Origin: Heliopora coerulea
Lineage: Eukaryota; Cnidaria; Anthozoa; Scleralcyonacea; Helioporidae
NCBI GenBank assembly: GCA_030142905.1
Contig: JASJOG010000133.1
Location: forward strand, 62,001 to 126,000
Reading direction: 5' to 3'
Length of the DNA: 64,000 nucleotides
In this document: piece after piece, positions 9,510 to 20,938 of the stretch
Numbering within the stretch: the first letter of the stretch is position 1
Layout of the letters: each line of letters starts with the position of its first letter
The notes under the pieces: model-generated
What the model was told of the DNA's origin: nothing
The model's database searches: none
Seen by the model: the letters and a program-made list of their open reading frames with translations, nothing else
Made by a program: the position numbers and the translations under genes

Positions 9510-11600
9510 TTTCATTGTTAGTTTCACTAATCGTTTTATCTCGACGAGATAAAGCGTTTTTGACGAGTTGGAGAAATTTTCACAGCAACTAGTCGAATCG
9601 ACGAAAATCGATTTGTTTTATGATGTTTGGGCGGAGGAGAACAATTTAGAAGTATTTGGAAAATTTTGTACAACTATTTGGTCTTTGAACAATTCTAACC
9701 ATACTTCTGGCTTTTAGACGTATATAAGATTTAATTGTCCAATTTCTAAACGTTGCCATATTTTCCGAAGTACTGCTCGAACCAATCAACTAATGCTTTT
9801 ATTCTCTTCTCTGACCCGAAAAGATCATTTTACAGCGATTGACGAGTTTTGGCAAAAAATCTGCTAATTCCACTAACTTAAGCCACAACTGTTTCACTGT
9901 TCGTTTCACCAATCGTTATATCTCGACGAGATAAAGCGTTTTTGACGAGTTGGAGAAATTTTCACAGCAACTCGTCGAATCGTCGGAAATCGATTTGTTT
10001 TATGATGTTTGGGCGGAGGTGAACAATTTAGAAGAATTTGGAAAGTTTCGTACACCTATTTGGTCTTTGAACAATTCTAACCATACTTCTTGCTTTTAGG
10101 GGAATATAAGGCTTAATTGTTCATTTTCTAAACGTTGCCATATTTTCCGAAGTACTGCTCGAATCAATCAACTAATGCTTTTATTCTCTTCTCTGACCCG
10201 AAAACATCATTTTACAGCTATTGACGAGTTTTGGCAAAAAATCTGCTAATTCAACTAACTTAAGCCACAACTGTTTCACTGTTCATTTCACTAATCGTCT
10301 TATCTCGACGAGATAAAGCGTTTTTGACGAGTTGGAGAAATTTTCACAGTAAGTCGTCGAATCGACGAAAATCGATTTTTTTTATGATGTTTGGGCGGAG
10401 GTGAACAATTTAAAAGTATTTGGAAAGTTTCGTATACCTATTTGGTCGTCCACCAATTCTAACCATACTTTTAGCTTTTAGACGTATATAAGACTTAATT
10501 GTCCAATTTCTGAACGTTGCCATATTTTCCGAAGTACTGCTCGAATCAATCAACTAATGCTTTTATTCTCTTCTCTGACCCGAAAAGATCATTTTACAGC
10601 GATTGATGAGTTTTGGCAAAAAATCTGCTAATTCAACTAACTTAAGCCACAACTGTTTCACTGTTCGTTTCACCAATCGTCTTATCTCGACGAGATAAAG
10701 CGTTTTTGACGAGTTGGAGAAATTTTCACAGTAAGTCGTCGAATCGACGAAAATCGAGTTGTTTTATGATGTTTGGGCGGAGGTGAACAATTTAGAAATA
10801 TTTGGAAAGTTTCGTACACCTATTTGGTCGTCCACCAATTCTAACCATACTTCTGGCTTTTAGACGTATATAAGATTTAATTGTCCAATTTCTAAACGTT
10901 GCCATATTTTCCGAAGTACTGCTCGAATCAATCAACTAATACTTTTATTCTCTTCTCTGACCCGAAAAGATCATTTTTAAGCAATTGACGAGTTTTGGCA
11001 AACATTCGGCAAATTCAACTAACTTAAGCCACAACTGTTTCACTATTCGTTTCACTAATCGTCTTATCTCGACGAGATAAAGCGTTTTTGACGAGTTGGA
11101 GAAATTTTCACAGCAACTCGTCGAATCGACAAAAATCGATTTGTTTTATGATGTTTGGGCGGAGGTGAACAATTTAGAAGTATTCGGAAAGTTTCGTACA
11201 CCTATTTGGTCGTCCACCAATTCTAACCATAATTCTGGCTTTTAGACGTATATAAGACTTAATTGTCCAATTTCTAAACGTTGCCATATTTTCCGAAGTA
11301 CTGCTCGAATCAATCAACTAATGCTTTTATTCTCTTCTCTGACCCGAAAATATCATTTTACAGCTATTGACGAGTTTTGTCAAACATTCGGGAAATTCCA
11401 CTAACTTAAGCCACAACTGTTTCACTGTTCGTTTCACTAATCGTCTTATCTCTACGAGATAAATCGTTTTTGACGAGTTGGAGAAATGTTTCGCAGCAAC
11501 TCGTCGAATCGACGAAAATCGATTTTTTTTTATGATTTTTGGGCGGAGGAGAACAATTTAGAAGTATTTGGGAAATTTCGTACATCTATTTGGTCTTCAG
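9510..11600 (+). repeat. 382-bp tandem satellite, block 3
   Basis: Marker positions 9554, 9936, 10318, 10700, 11082 and 11464 are all 382 bp apart, giving six units with no net insertion or deletion. Divergence is by point changes such as GGAGGAGAAC versus GGAGGTGAAC and GTCTTCGACC versus GTCGTCCACC. These subtypes could show how the array expanded. The array decays at about 11600. Confidence 0.9.
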
Positions 11601-12484
11601 TAAAAATTTTTGAAAGTCAGTAAAATCGCTTTATCTCGTCGTGATAAGACGATTAGTAAAACGAACAGTGAAAGTGGGGAGGTTGGAAATACTTGCACTT
11701 ATCGAACGTTTGACAAAGCTTGCCAATGATCCTTAAATGATGTGTTTCGATTTGAGATGAGACTGAAAGGAAAAGCCCATTGATTGGAGCAGTGGTTGAG
11801 AAAGTATGGGAATGTTTAGAAATTGCCTCTTATCTGTTACAAATTTAAAAGCTTGAAGTAAGGTTAGAATTGGATGAAAACTAAATAGGTCTGTCAAACA
11901 TTCCCAATGATTCTAAAATGTTCTTTTTTACGCAAACATCATAAAAGAGATCGAATTTCACCGATTCGACAAGTTTCCATGAAAATTTTCCAAAGTCGAG
12001 AAAAACGGTTTATGGTAGATGAACGATCTTCAAGCTCGAAAATCAGAAAATGATTTTTGAGCCCCAGACGGGGTTCGAACCAGCAACCTTCTGATGACCG
12101 GTTAGAAGGTTGCGGGTTCGATCCTCGTCTGGGGCTCAGAAATCATTTTCTGAGTATCGAGTTTGAAGATCGTTCATCTACCTTAATATATCCAAGCTCT
12201 CACGTTTCTCAAACATCAAACTGCAAAAACGGTTTATCTCGTCGAGATAAGACGATTATTAAAACGAACAGTGAAAGTGGGAGTCTGTAGTTACTTGCAC
12301 TTATCGAATGTTTGCCAAAGCTTGCCAATGGTTTTAAAATAATGTCTCTGGGTAACAGATTAGAATATAGTGAAAAGTTCATTGACTGGAGCAGTGTTTG
12401 AGAAACTATTGCAATGTTTAGAAATTGACCTCTTAACCGTGTATGTCTAAAAGCTATAAGTAAGGTTAGAATTAGGTGAAGACC
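11601..12484 (-). repeat. Inverted, degenerate satellite-edge sequence
   Basis: At about 11628-11674 and again at about 12231-12278 the satellite core appears in reverse orientation (TTTATCTCGTCGAGATAAGACGATTA-type sequence with AAACGAACAGTGAAA). Flanking text is also duplicated (AGTAAGGTTAGAATT at about 11857 and 12462). The region is thus about 1.5 units of a roughly 600-bp inverted or related repeat, with the SINE palindrome in its middle. No genes. Confidence 0.65.
12014..12182. repeat. Head-to-head palindromic tRNA-derived SINE pair
   Basis: Two arms of about 80 bp are near-perfect reverse complements around an 11-bp loop at about 12093-12103. Each arm has a Pol III B-box-like GGGTTCGA(T/A)CC sequence, then GTCTGGGGCTCAGAAATCA. 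The same 3' sequence follows a tRNA-like head in the SINE at 61441-61580, so these are SINE pieces joined in opposite orientation. The A box is not convincing here, so a functional tRNA is not claimed. Confidence 0.7.
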
Positions 12485-13081
12485 CAGTGGCGTAACGGAG
12501 CTAGTGGGGGCCCTTAGGAGAATTTTGCTCGGGGGGGCCCCCGACCCCCCTCAGCTTAGACAGACATTTCAAGACTTCAATGGACTGCTAGAGGTTATAG
12601 AGTCTGAAATCTGAATCAGATAAAAAGATATTACATTTGCAACTGAACCTTCACAATACACATGAAATCATCTATTTGATGAAAGATAAGGAAAATGGAA
12701 AACAATAACATGTAGATATTAACACTAACGTGGCATGTGCAAGATCTAGTAAATGTACAGACACAATTCTTATAGTCACGCTGAACCAAAATTATGAATT
12801 ACTATACAACAGAGCCACAAACATAAATGCTATTTTCACAAAATAGGCTGGTAGCAATGAAAAAATACAATGCCAATTCTATTTCTTTTGAATTATGACA
12901 TTTAAAATGAACAGGACAAAGTATTTAAGCTACATTTATGTCCACGCGAGACTGCATGGCACAGTGTCCACTGTCTGAGAATATGTCCAACAGGCATTAT
13001 AATAAAACCCAATATTTACACTTTACAATTACAAGCCAAACTGTTTGCACCTGCGTGCATTGAGACTTGCAAAACTGTTAA

Positions 13082-13450
13082 TCAATTCCTTCTTATCAAT
13101 TGATCTGGCCTTAGCTTTTCAATAGACAGAATAGCCAAGTGATCTAGTCTCTCTTGGCTCATTGTTGATCTAAGGTATGTCTTAATGACCTTTGGTTTGG
13201 AAAAAGACCGCTCTGCCGATGCCACAGTTGCCGGGATTGAAACGAAGAGAACGAGTAGCTTGTACACCATTGGAAACGACGAAGTGACGCAATTTTCAAG
13301 CATCAATTTTATCACATCCAAGACACAGTCTTTTTCTTTTCTAAATTCGTTAACAAACGATCTGAACTCTGATTCCAAGTCTTCGGTAAAATCAGTTGAA
13401 TATTGACTCAGTAATGCCGATGAAGCTCTTAAAAGGTCTACATGGTCCAT
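13082..13450 (-). pseudogene. hAT transposase, C-terminal dimerisation domain
   Basis: The 122-residue frame contains the hATC signature (LLVLFVSIPATVASAERSFS, then KTYLRSTMSQERLDHLAILSIE). This domain dimerises the transposase. It is the 3' part of the gene inside the 12485-14530 element. The RNase H-like catalytic core is missing, so the copy cannot transpose on its own. Confidence 0.85.
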
Positions 13451-13931
13451 GGTTTAAAATCTCCATTTTTAAAGAAGCGTCGTTGATTGTCTCGCAAAAG
13501 TGGCCGCGATCTGCTCGATAACGTCTCGACGAATCAAAATCAAACTGAGATCTTTCACTAACAGAATTCAATCTTGAAGATGGATCACTTGAATGGCTGA
13601 TAGCGACACCATTTTCTAGTACTGGTGCAGTGACAATGTTCTCTATGTTAAATGGCGCAATGCTCTCTTCTTTTTCTGCTGCTTCTTTCTCTTTACTCCG
13701 TCTATTATTTTCAGATATTTCAGGATTTTGCTTCCCATAATCTTCATTGCCATCACTGTCACTCGAGGAGGCAGGACAATCACCTTGACAAATCGTTAAT
13801 TCATCTTTTTTCTCGGTCTGAAGAAAAGACGATATGTTTCTCGTACTTGATGTGGCAGCTTCGATCCTACGATTTTCCTCTGCTCTTTTAAATGCACCAG
13901 AATTATACTTTCGTTTTAAATTTGAGGCCAT
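13392..13931 (-). pseudogene. hAT transposase, N-terminal low-complexity region
   Basis: The frame opens with a basic start (MASNLKRKYNSGAFKR) followed by Ser/Glu-rich sequence, typical ahead of the zinc-finger domain in ZMYM/TTF-type hAT transposases. It ends in unrelated sequence where the core has been deleted and overlaps the C-terminal frame in another phase. The zinc finger and catalytic domains are not seen. Confidence 0.65.
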
Positions 13932-14531
13932 AAATTAGTGTAGGAAATAACACGGTTCGAGAAGAATTAATGAAAAATGGCTCGCGTGTTTCGCCAAATA
14001 TTTGCTTTACCGTCTGTAAAAGCTCGAGAAACAACAGCGCTGACGTCAGTAACTGAATACCATTAGTAAAAAAATGAAAAGTTAATTTCGATGTCATTAG
14101 CCAATCACAAATAAGTAAAATTGATTGAAAATATATTAACAGCGAAATTACCATAACCAAACTGACGTCCTAGCAAAACAAACGTCCGCCAAACGTTGTG
14201 ACCATCGTGTTCTTCGAACATAAAGTAGCGCTCAAAGACCGCTGACCAGAGTTCGGCCGGCGAATTGGCGCCTAAGATACACTTATGTGATATACTGCAT
14301 TATTTGAAATGGCAGCAACAACAGAAGAAATACGAATATCATTGTGAATAAAATGTTAGTGAAAATTACTCCCTTGGTTTATCGTGTGATAGGAATCATA
14401 GGATATCATTTCTTCTAATTAATTTAAACTTTTAAAGTCATGACGTCATCATAGATTCATCGGGGGCCCCTTTGAGGTCGGGGACCCTTAGGAGTTGCTC
14501 TAACCCTGACCTTAGTCCGTTACGCCACTGC

Positions 14532-16101
14532 CATGGATGTGTAAAATGTTTTCCTTCCGATAGGTATAATGCAGTTTTACAGAAACGATTTGGATCGTTG
14601 AATGAAAAAACAAAATTGGTTAACAACTATTTAAAATAACATGATTTGATTATCGTTGAGAAGTGGGAATGTGAATATATCGCTGAGAAAAGAATTTCTG
14701 TTGCTGATATGCGGAATGGTAAATTGATGTTTGGGAATAATTTTCCTTTACATTTGAGAGATGCGTTGTATGGTGGTAGGACATCTCCCGTTTGGTTGCG
14801 AAAGAAATGTGTTGGAAAAGAGAAAATTCGTTATGTTGACTTTACGTCGTTGTATCCAAGCATGCAGAAAGATTTTAAGTATTCTGTTGGTCATCCGCGT
14901 ATTCTTGTTGGTCAGGAATGTGAAGGTGTTGATTTTGATGAACTTGTTGGTCTTGTAAAGTGCGATATATTGCCGCCAAAGCATTTGTATTTCCCTATTC
15001 TTCCATTGAAAATCAATAATAAGTTATTATTTGTTTTATGTTATTCGTGTATGATGGAACGTAAAGAACGATGCGATCATTCTGATGATCAACGAGTGTT
15101 GAGTGGCGTATGGTGTAGTCCCGAAATTAGAAAAGCTTTGGAAATGGGATATGAAATCGTGAAGGTGTATGAAATTTATAAATATGAGTCTGCAGATGAT
15201 ATATTTTCATCGTTTGTCAGGTATTTTGCGAAGTTGAAACAAGACTGTTATGGTTTTCCTGCTTGTTGTTACGATGGTGATGGAAGTTTGATCGATGAAT
15301 TTGTTGAGAAAATTGTTTGTGATTATCTGGAACGCGAAGGTGCTTTGTTCGATAAAACACTCATGCCCGAACCGAATTTTGGGTTACGTAATATTGTCAA
15401 ATTGATTTTGAATGCTTTATGGGGTACGTTTGCTCAAAATAAGGATAGAAGTGAAATAGTTTATGTGAAAGCGTATGAAGAACTGATCGAGTTTCTTGAT
15501 AGTCGTGAGTATGAAAGTGTTTATTTTGATTTTGTTGACCATAACGTACTTAGATTGTCTTGTAGAAAAAGGAATGATCAAATTCCTTATTCTTCTGACA
15601 CTAATGTTGTTATTGCTAGTTTTGTTACATGTTATGCTAGGTTGAGGTTGTACGAAACGTTGGTGGCTTTGCTTTCGCATTGTGTTTTGTATTACGATAC
15701 GATTCTGTTATTTATCATTCTCCCGATGGGAATGAATTGATCGAGTGTGGATCTTTCTTGGGAGAATTGAAAAATGAATTAAACGTGGATGAACATATAG
15801 TTGAATTTTGTAGTACAGGACCGAAGTGTTATTCGTATTTGACTAGTAAAAATGTTGAAGTGGTGCATGTGAAAGGATTTAAAGTGATCAATAATGATGT
15901 TGATGGGTTGATAAATTATGCAAGTATGAATGATGTTGTTTGTGATCGTGGAAAAACCATTAGTATGAAAAGAAATGAAATTAGTAGAAATGATAACTTA
16001 TGCATGTTCAGTGAAAATGTCGAGAAAAAAATTGCTTTCATATTTGATAAGACAATTTTGTTGGACGATTATTCTAGCATTCCTTATGGGAATTTGTTGT
16101 A
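14532..16101 (+). pseudogene. Protein-primed-type DNA polymerase B of element B, 5' truncated
   Basis: Coding sequence starts at the hAT edge with an HGC-x2-CF block, passes an in-frame TAA at 14637-14639 and reaches the WECE motif. Motif A reads DFTSLYPS at about 14840, motif B NALWGTFAQ at about 15409. Motif C is broken by a one-base loss inside the YDT-DS motif at about 15696-15706, after which the frame shifts and runs to TAG 16101. These are family-B polymerase motifs of the Polinton/adintovirus type. The exonuclease part is missing upstream of 14531. The product replicated the element's linear DNA; this copy is dead. Confidence 0.85.
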
Positions 16102-16147
16102 GGAGAAGTCTGTTAAAAATGTCACTTTACCTTTTCGCCATCCTTTT

Positions 16148-16867
16148 GTGATGAATGTGGTTGGACCTTCTCAAAGTGATAAAATGTTTTGGATAGAAAA
16201 GATGTTGCGTGAATTGGACAGGCTGGTTAGTGTGCCTATTTCTGTTGTTTTTTATTTGCATAACGGACCTTTTCAAGATGTATTTCAAAGAATTAAAAAT
16301 CATCATGACTTGTTGAATAAGAATGGTGATAGGAGGAAAGTTATTTTTATCGATTCTACCGGTCGATTCCCTGATATTCATCAGATTTTGTCAGAACATG
16401 GAATTGACAAGTCGTGTTCGTGTCTGTTCGTATTTGATGACCTCATGTTTTGCGGTTTGTGAAGATAAGGAGAAATTGGATAAGTTGCACGAATATTTCA
16501 TGAAAGACTGTCATCATTATAATTGTAGTCTTATATTCGTATGTCAGGATTTGATGTATAAAGTTGAAAAATTGAGGATGATTTTAAGTAAAAGCAATTA
16601 CGTTGTGGTTTTTCAAAATATCGGAGATGAACGTAATTTATATTACGTGTTCCAGACTCATAGATTATCCAGAAATAGTGTAAAAGCTATAGCGCAAGAT
16701 GTGTTTGGCGAGAACAATTATGGTTACATCGTGTTTGATAACGTTCCATCATCGCCGAGTAATGTAAGAATACAAACTGGTATATTTGAAAACGAACCTT
16801 TATTTGTATATGATAATACACAGGCAGTCAAAAAGAACTACTCAAACAAAAAGAACATAGTTTATTA
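16148..16867 (+). pseudogene. Packaging ATPase of element B, degenerate
   Basis: Two frames (16148-16462 and about 16323-16867) form one gene, with the shift near 16445. The P-loop position reads GPSQSDKM, so the Gly-Lys-Ser/Thr ending of Walker A is damaged. Walker B reads CLFVFDDLM, followed by SLIFVCQDL and an arginine-containing C-terminal region. Gene order (directly after polymerase B) and motif order fit the A32-like ATPase of Polintons. A Tc1 element entered at 16818, close to the natural gene end. Confidence 0.75.
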
Positions 16868-18223
16868 AATAAATACAATGCAAAACACAATGACGCCAGA
16901 TACAGCTATCCAAATTATTAATAAGGGAAGATTTAATAGCTAGTGGGTCCTCCTTTAGCCTTGATAACCTCTTCACATCTTTTTTGGCATGCTGTCAATC
17001 AAATTGACCAAACAGTCGTGAGGAAATTCTTTCCAGGCATCATTGATAGCTGTACAAAGTTCTTCCATGTTTGCAGGGTTTTTCTCTTGGATAACTCTCT
17101 TCAGATGGTCCCACATATTCTCAATTGAATTGAGATCTGGTGACTGAGCTGGTCATTCCATCACAGTAACATTCTCGTTGTGAAACTATTGTTGCACCAA
17201 TCTGGATGTGTGGCATGTTGCGTTATCGTGCTGGAATATCCAGTTTCTGGGGATTGACAGCGTGTGAGTGAATAGGATGAGTGCGTATTCCAGGATACCA
17301 ACGTATCCTTTAACATCTAACCTTCTGTTGACCTTCACAAGCATGCCTACACCTTTTCGATTGATGCAGCCCCACTCCATGGTTCCTCCACCTCCATGTC
17401 TTACAGTGGATCGGATCCAGTTTTGTCATAATGCTTCCCCTGCTATTCTCTGCACACAGACACGACCATCACACCTCTGCAGCAGAAATCTTGATTCATC
17501 ACCTAAAATGACTCTAAACCACATCCTTGCACTCCAATCCTTGTGCGACCTTGTAAACTACAGATGGGCTTTCTTGTGACAAGAAGTGAGGCGTGGCTTT
17601 TGCCTAGATTTGTATCCATTCAGATCTGCTTCCCCAGCCTTCTCCTAGCCGTTGAAGACAAAACATTTACTCCGTGTTCAATCTGCATCTCTGCTCTAAT
17701 CTCCGGGGCAGCCTTAAAACGATCTGATTTGCTTTTTCTGACCATTATTCTGTCCTCTTTAGCAGTTGTTTTCCTCTTTAGCCCAGGAATTTTTTTATCT
17801 CTTACAGTACCAGTGTCTTGTTGCTTCTTTAAGATGTCACTTACGCTTTTTTGACTGCACCCAACTCGAATAGCGATCTCTCTTTGGGTGTATCCCTCCT
17901 CTGATAGTGCCAACGCTTTTGCACGATTCTCTGGGCTTATTCTTGGCTTTGGAACTATAAGTCCTTCCACTTTTCCAGTTTTCTTGCTGCACCAATCGAT
18001 GATTTGAACGTTCTGATAAATTCCAGAGAGACCACATCTGTCCCTGCAAACTGCTTATAATGGTAAAAACCTTCTGGAAAATTGTGGAACTTGCTCAAAA
18101 GATATGGAAATTGAGTTTTCTGTCATGCAGTTTAGCTAAAGTATTTAGGTCCAGTCTAAAAGCAATGTGAACCCTATGAAATCAGAAAAACTGAGCTTGA
18201 GTAGTTCTTTTTGACTGCCAGTG
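16819..18223 (-). mobile_element. Tc1/mariner-type transposon with intact 27-bp terminal repeats and TA duplication
   Basis: The left end starts CACAGGCAGTCAAAAAG and the right end is its reverse complement with one mismatch in 27 bp. TA lies immediately outside at 16817-16818 and 18224-18225, the standard Tc1 target duplication. Total length is 1405 bp. The near-identical ends suggest a fairly recent insertion compared with the decay of the host element. Confidence 0.95.
16935..17970 (-). pseudogene. Tc1-family transposase, frameshifted
   Basis: The N-terminal frame (17620-17970) has the paired-like HTH (RAKALALSEEGYTQREIA, then GCSQKSVSDILKK). The middle frame (17186-17380) has the second catalytic Asp in WIFQHDNATCHTSRLV. 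The C-terminal part near 17095-17150 reads SPDLNSIENMWDHLKR, holding the third acidic residue. Several shifts and stops separate these parts. The product would bind the terminal repeats and cut and paste the element. Confidence 0.9.
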
Positions 18224-18257
18224 TAAATCTTAATTCGGGAAAATTATGTCGTTGCTC

Positions 18258-19060
18258 TTATTTTGAATATTTACAAGATTGTTTTATGCAGTTTTTACCA
18301 TGCGAACAACACTGCTGTTCATTTCGTTTTGACAACAAAGCATCCTGATGTTGATTATCAAGTATATATTTCGGCCATTTTCCTTCAAAAAGTGTTTTGA
18401 AATAATTATAGAGGAAATGTTCGTTTACGGAAGAATTATTAAGAGAATGAAGATAGAGTAGAATGGAAGTTTTGAATTTGGATGAAATTAAATAGTACAT
18501 GGACTACCACCCGCATATGAACGTGTTGGTGGATTGCAGGCAATTTTTGAGAACTGTTTCTATGCCTACGTTTTTACTTTGCATGGCGGATATGGTATTG
18601 ACTATATCTTTATATGAGGAGAGCGGTAGTGCCAAAGAACCATTATTTCATATACGTGTTTGTCTCCACGTGTTTTGTGTCGGATAGCTATCCAGTGCGT
18701 TCCTGATTTCGAAGACGTGTCGGTGTTCCAAATCCAATTTGAATCGCGTTCGTCTGTGTAAGGATGATGATCGGCTGGATAAACTCCCAAAAAATTTGGA
18801 ATTTGGAATCTCGAATTTCGACGCCAATGGTTGCAAGTCTGGAGTCCATAACGGAATTTCTCTAAATTGGTTTTTGGGATAGTTATGATTTTGGCATGCT
18901 TTGTTCATGCTTTTTTTTGTTCTGTATCTTGTCAATCGACCATATCGCGAATGATTTTTTCGTCGTTTTGTGGAATATGTTTTCAAGCTTTCTCCTTGCT
19001 GGTAGTAGTCGCCGCTGCCGTCGTCGTCGCTAGTTTGTTGAGCGCTTATTGAACCAGGTG
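18258..19060 (-). pseudogene. Adenain-like cysteine protease of element B
   Basis: The part at 18602-18790 reads GVYPADHHPYTDERDSNWIW then TDTSSKSGTHWIAI, with the catalytic His in GTHW. A later frame has FGTTALL, and the last part (18258-18500 and just upstream) has QSTNTFICGWW, matching the catalytic Cys region (CG) of adenovirus-type C48 proteases. At least two frameshifts separate these. Upstream codons form a Ser/Gln-rich and basic leader. In Polintons and adenoviruses this enzyme matures core and capsid proteins. The QHGG sites in the small proteins at 26186-26775 are plausible substrates. Confidence 0.7.
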
Positions 19061-19134
19061 AAATTGACGCTGCTGCCTGACGAATGTTTCTGTTTCCATG
19101 TAACTGGTGGGAAATCCATGAAATTTTAAAAGCG

Positions 19135-19692
19135 TTGTGACTGATCTGTATGTTCGGAGGGTAGGGTGTAAGATCCCGATTTCTTCAAATTTTTTCCGAA
19201 ATCGTGAATGACGTCTTGAAAATTGACGTCGTGTGTTGTTCCGTCAGGAAATTTCATTTTACCAGACTTTGTCGGTTGTATGTCTTTTTGTAGTAATCAT
19301 TTTTTCAGTTTTTCTTCGCTTAAACTTGTTTCTTTTCGAGGTGTAAATATTCCCTTTTTTTTCGTTGTTGGCTGTTCTTGCTGCGTTTGATCATCTTCAT
19401 CGTTTGTTGCTGGTGGTGCGGCGCTTTCGCCCAAATTTGATGGATGTCCTTCTCCCGCTGCTGTTGCTTTGTTCTTATAATTTGCTACTCTGGATATTAG
19501 GGTGTCTTGGTATACGTTTCGAATTGGATCGCCTGCTTTGTATTTATTCATCTTTACTCTATCTTTTTGTATTTTGTATAATTGTTCATCGGTTAGTTGG
19601 GATTTTAATCTTTGCATGCTGGCATTTTCTTGTAATAATATCAATAGATTATTTATTATCGTTGGATCGATTACTTGCAACTTGTTCACCAA
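19135..19692 (-). pseudogene. Hypothetical element B protein with internal TGA
   Basis: The 131-residue frame (19297-19692) has a helical N-terminus (NLLILLQENASMQRLKSQL) and a basic, Pro/Thr-rich end. After TGA at 19294-19296 the same frame stays open to about 19135, with a charged tail (FQDVIHDFGKNLKKSG). A nonsense mutation in a roughly 185-residue gene is the simplest reading. It lies between the protease and capsid genes. I do not recognise the family; a scaffold or minor virion protein is possible. Confidence 0.45.
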
Positions 19693-19729
19693 GTCAGATA
19701 TTGTGATGAAATGACAGAGATCAAAATGC

Positions 19730-20424
19730 TCAATCGGTGAAAACGTTTTTGTTTAAGAATTTCATGACCTTTTCTAATAAATTATGCAAAATGACGTTTT
19801 CTATCAAACATAATTTCTCATCGTGTCGGCTCAGTTTGCGTTTGGACACTTTTTTATGTAACATACGTTCTAATTTGCTTGTTTTTAGTGGAATGTCCTT
19901 TTTTAGAATTGATTTACACAATGATCTTAATTTGTTTGTGAATGAAGTGGTCAATAATGTTAATCAGTTGTCGGGGTGTGATTTTAAGAAAAGTTTTAAC
20001 TTTGTTGTGAATTTGGTTTGTCTTGAGCAATTTTTGTTTTTGTTATGAAGTTGAGATTCCAAAGCAGAGTTGAACATTTTGAACCACACGTATGCCATTG
20101 CTGTTCTTTCGTTTGGATCATCGGAATCGGTTGAATATTCGTTCTCTTTTGTTTCATCTTGTTGTTCTTCTTTTTCTTGTTGTTGACTATCGATTTTTGT
20201 TGGGTTATATTGATGATCACTGTCATCGTGTTCATTAACGTGAACGAAATTGGTGATGAATCGGAATCAGAATCCGAATCAGTGTTTGAAGAGTGACGAT
20301 CGTGGTCTTTGAAATCATTTTTGACTGATGATGATGATGATGGTGCTGGTTGTTGTGGAGAATTTTCGGAGATAGGATGCTGTTGTGAATTTTTTTTCAT
20401 TATTTTATCTAAAATCGAAAACAA
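19730..20424 (-). pseudogene. Hypothetical Ser/Asp-rich then Lys-rich protein of element B, frameshifted
   Basis: The frame at 19996-20424 starts [12 protein letters not shown] and has a Ser/Asp run (SSNTDSDSDSDSS). Other frames over 19730-20200 carry a Gln/Glu-rich stretch and a basic helical C-terminus (KTSKLERMLHKKVSKRKLSR). Together they look like one gene of about 230 residues with two shifts. No family recognised. Confidence 0.4.
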
Positions 20425-20516
20425 ACATGCATTGTTTTTCCTGAATGAATTTTATTCGTATGAACACATGAGTAAGAAGAAGAAGAAGATGAAGAATTAT
20501 AATGAGAAAAAAAATA

Positions 20517-20541
20517 GTATATATATACATATATATATATA

Positions 20542-20632
<91 letters not shown>
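20517..20632. repeat. TA / TACATA microsatellite
   Basis: About 115 bp of (TA)n interrupted by TACATA and TGCATA units. The Tyr/Ile-rich frames over it are translation artefacts. Confidence 0.95.
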
Positions 20633-20634
<2 letters not shown>

Positions 20635-20938
20635 TTACATGATTGAATTTGATACCTTCGATTGTTTTTATACTTTTAAAAATACACGTTGTTCTGGCAA
20701 TCTGTCTTTCGGAAATGGTAGTTCTCTGTTTATAACCTTAGGACTGTATAACCAATACTGAAATGGTCGTTTGACGAATTTTCCTCGAGGTAATTTCATT
20801 AAGTGTCATGCCAGTAAATGTTGACGTTTTCGGATATTCTTTATTCGATTAGTCATGGATGATCAGTAGTTGATTTGCTTGTAAGGCGTGGTCAAAAATC
20901 CAAAATTTACACCTTGATGGAAAAATCCCAACTGGAAG

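Larger units (their letters stand above)
12485..14530 (-). mobile_element. Internally deleted hAT transposon
   Basis: The ends are CAGTGGCGTAACGGA at 12485 and its near reverse complement TCCGTTACGCCACTG ending at 14530, with matching GGGGGCCC-rich subterminal sequence. N- and C-terminal hAT transposase pieces lie inside on the - strand. The flanks (TGAAGACC and CCATGGAT) do not form an 8-bp target duplication. The left flank is satellite-edge sequence while the right flank is viral polymerase sequence, so the element lies at a rearrangement junction. Confidence 0.8.

Noticed and set aside
5200..11600. CRISPR-like or gene-coding reading of the tandem repeats
   Set aside because: Units are 382 bp without unique spacers. 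The frame at 8245-8544 is a by-product of the satellite.
12057..12140. Functional tRNA gene
   Set aside because: Two facing B-box-like sequences form a palindrome, and there is no convincing A box, anticodon arm or acceptor stem. The shared flank with 61.5 kb makes it a SINE piece.
20309..20761. Tyr/Ile repeat protein
   Set aside because: It is a translation of a TA microsatellite.
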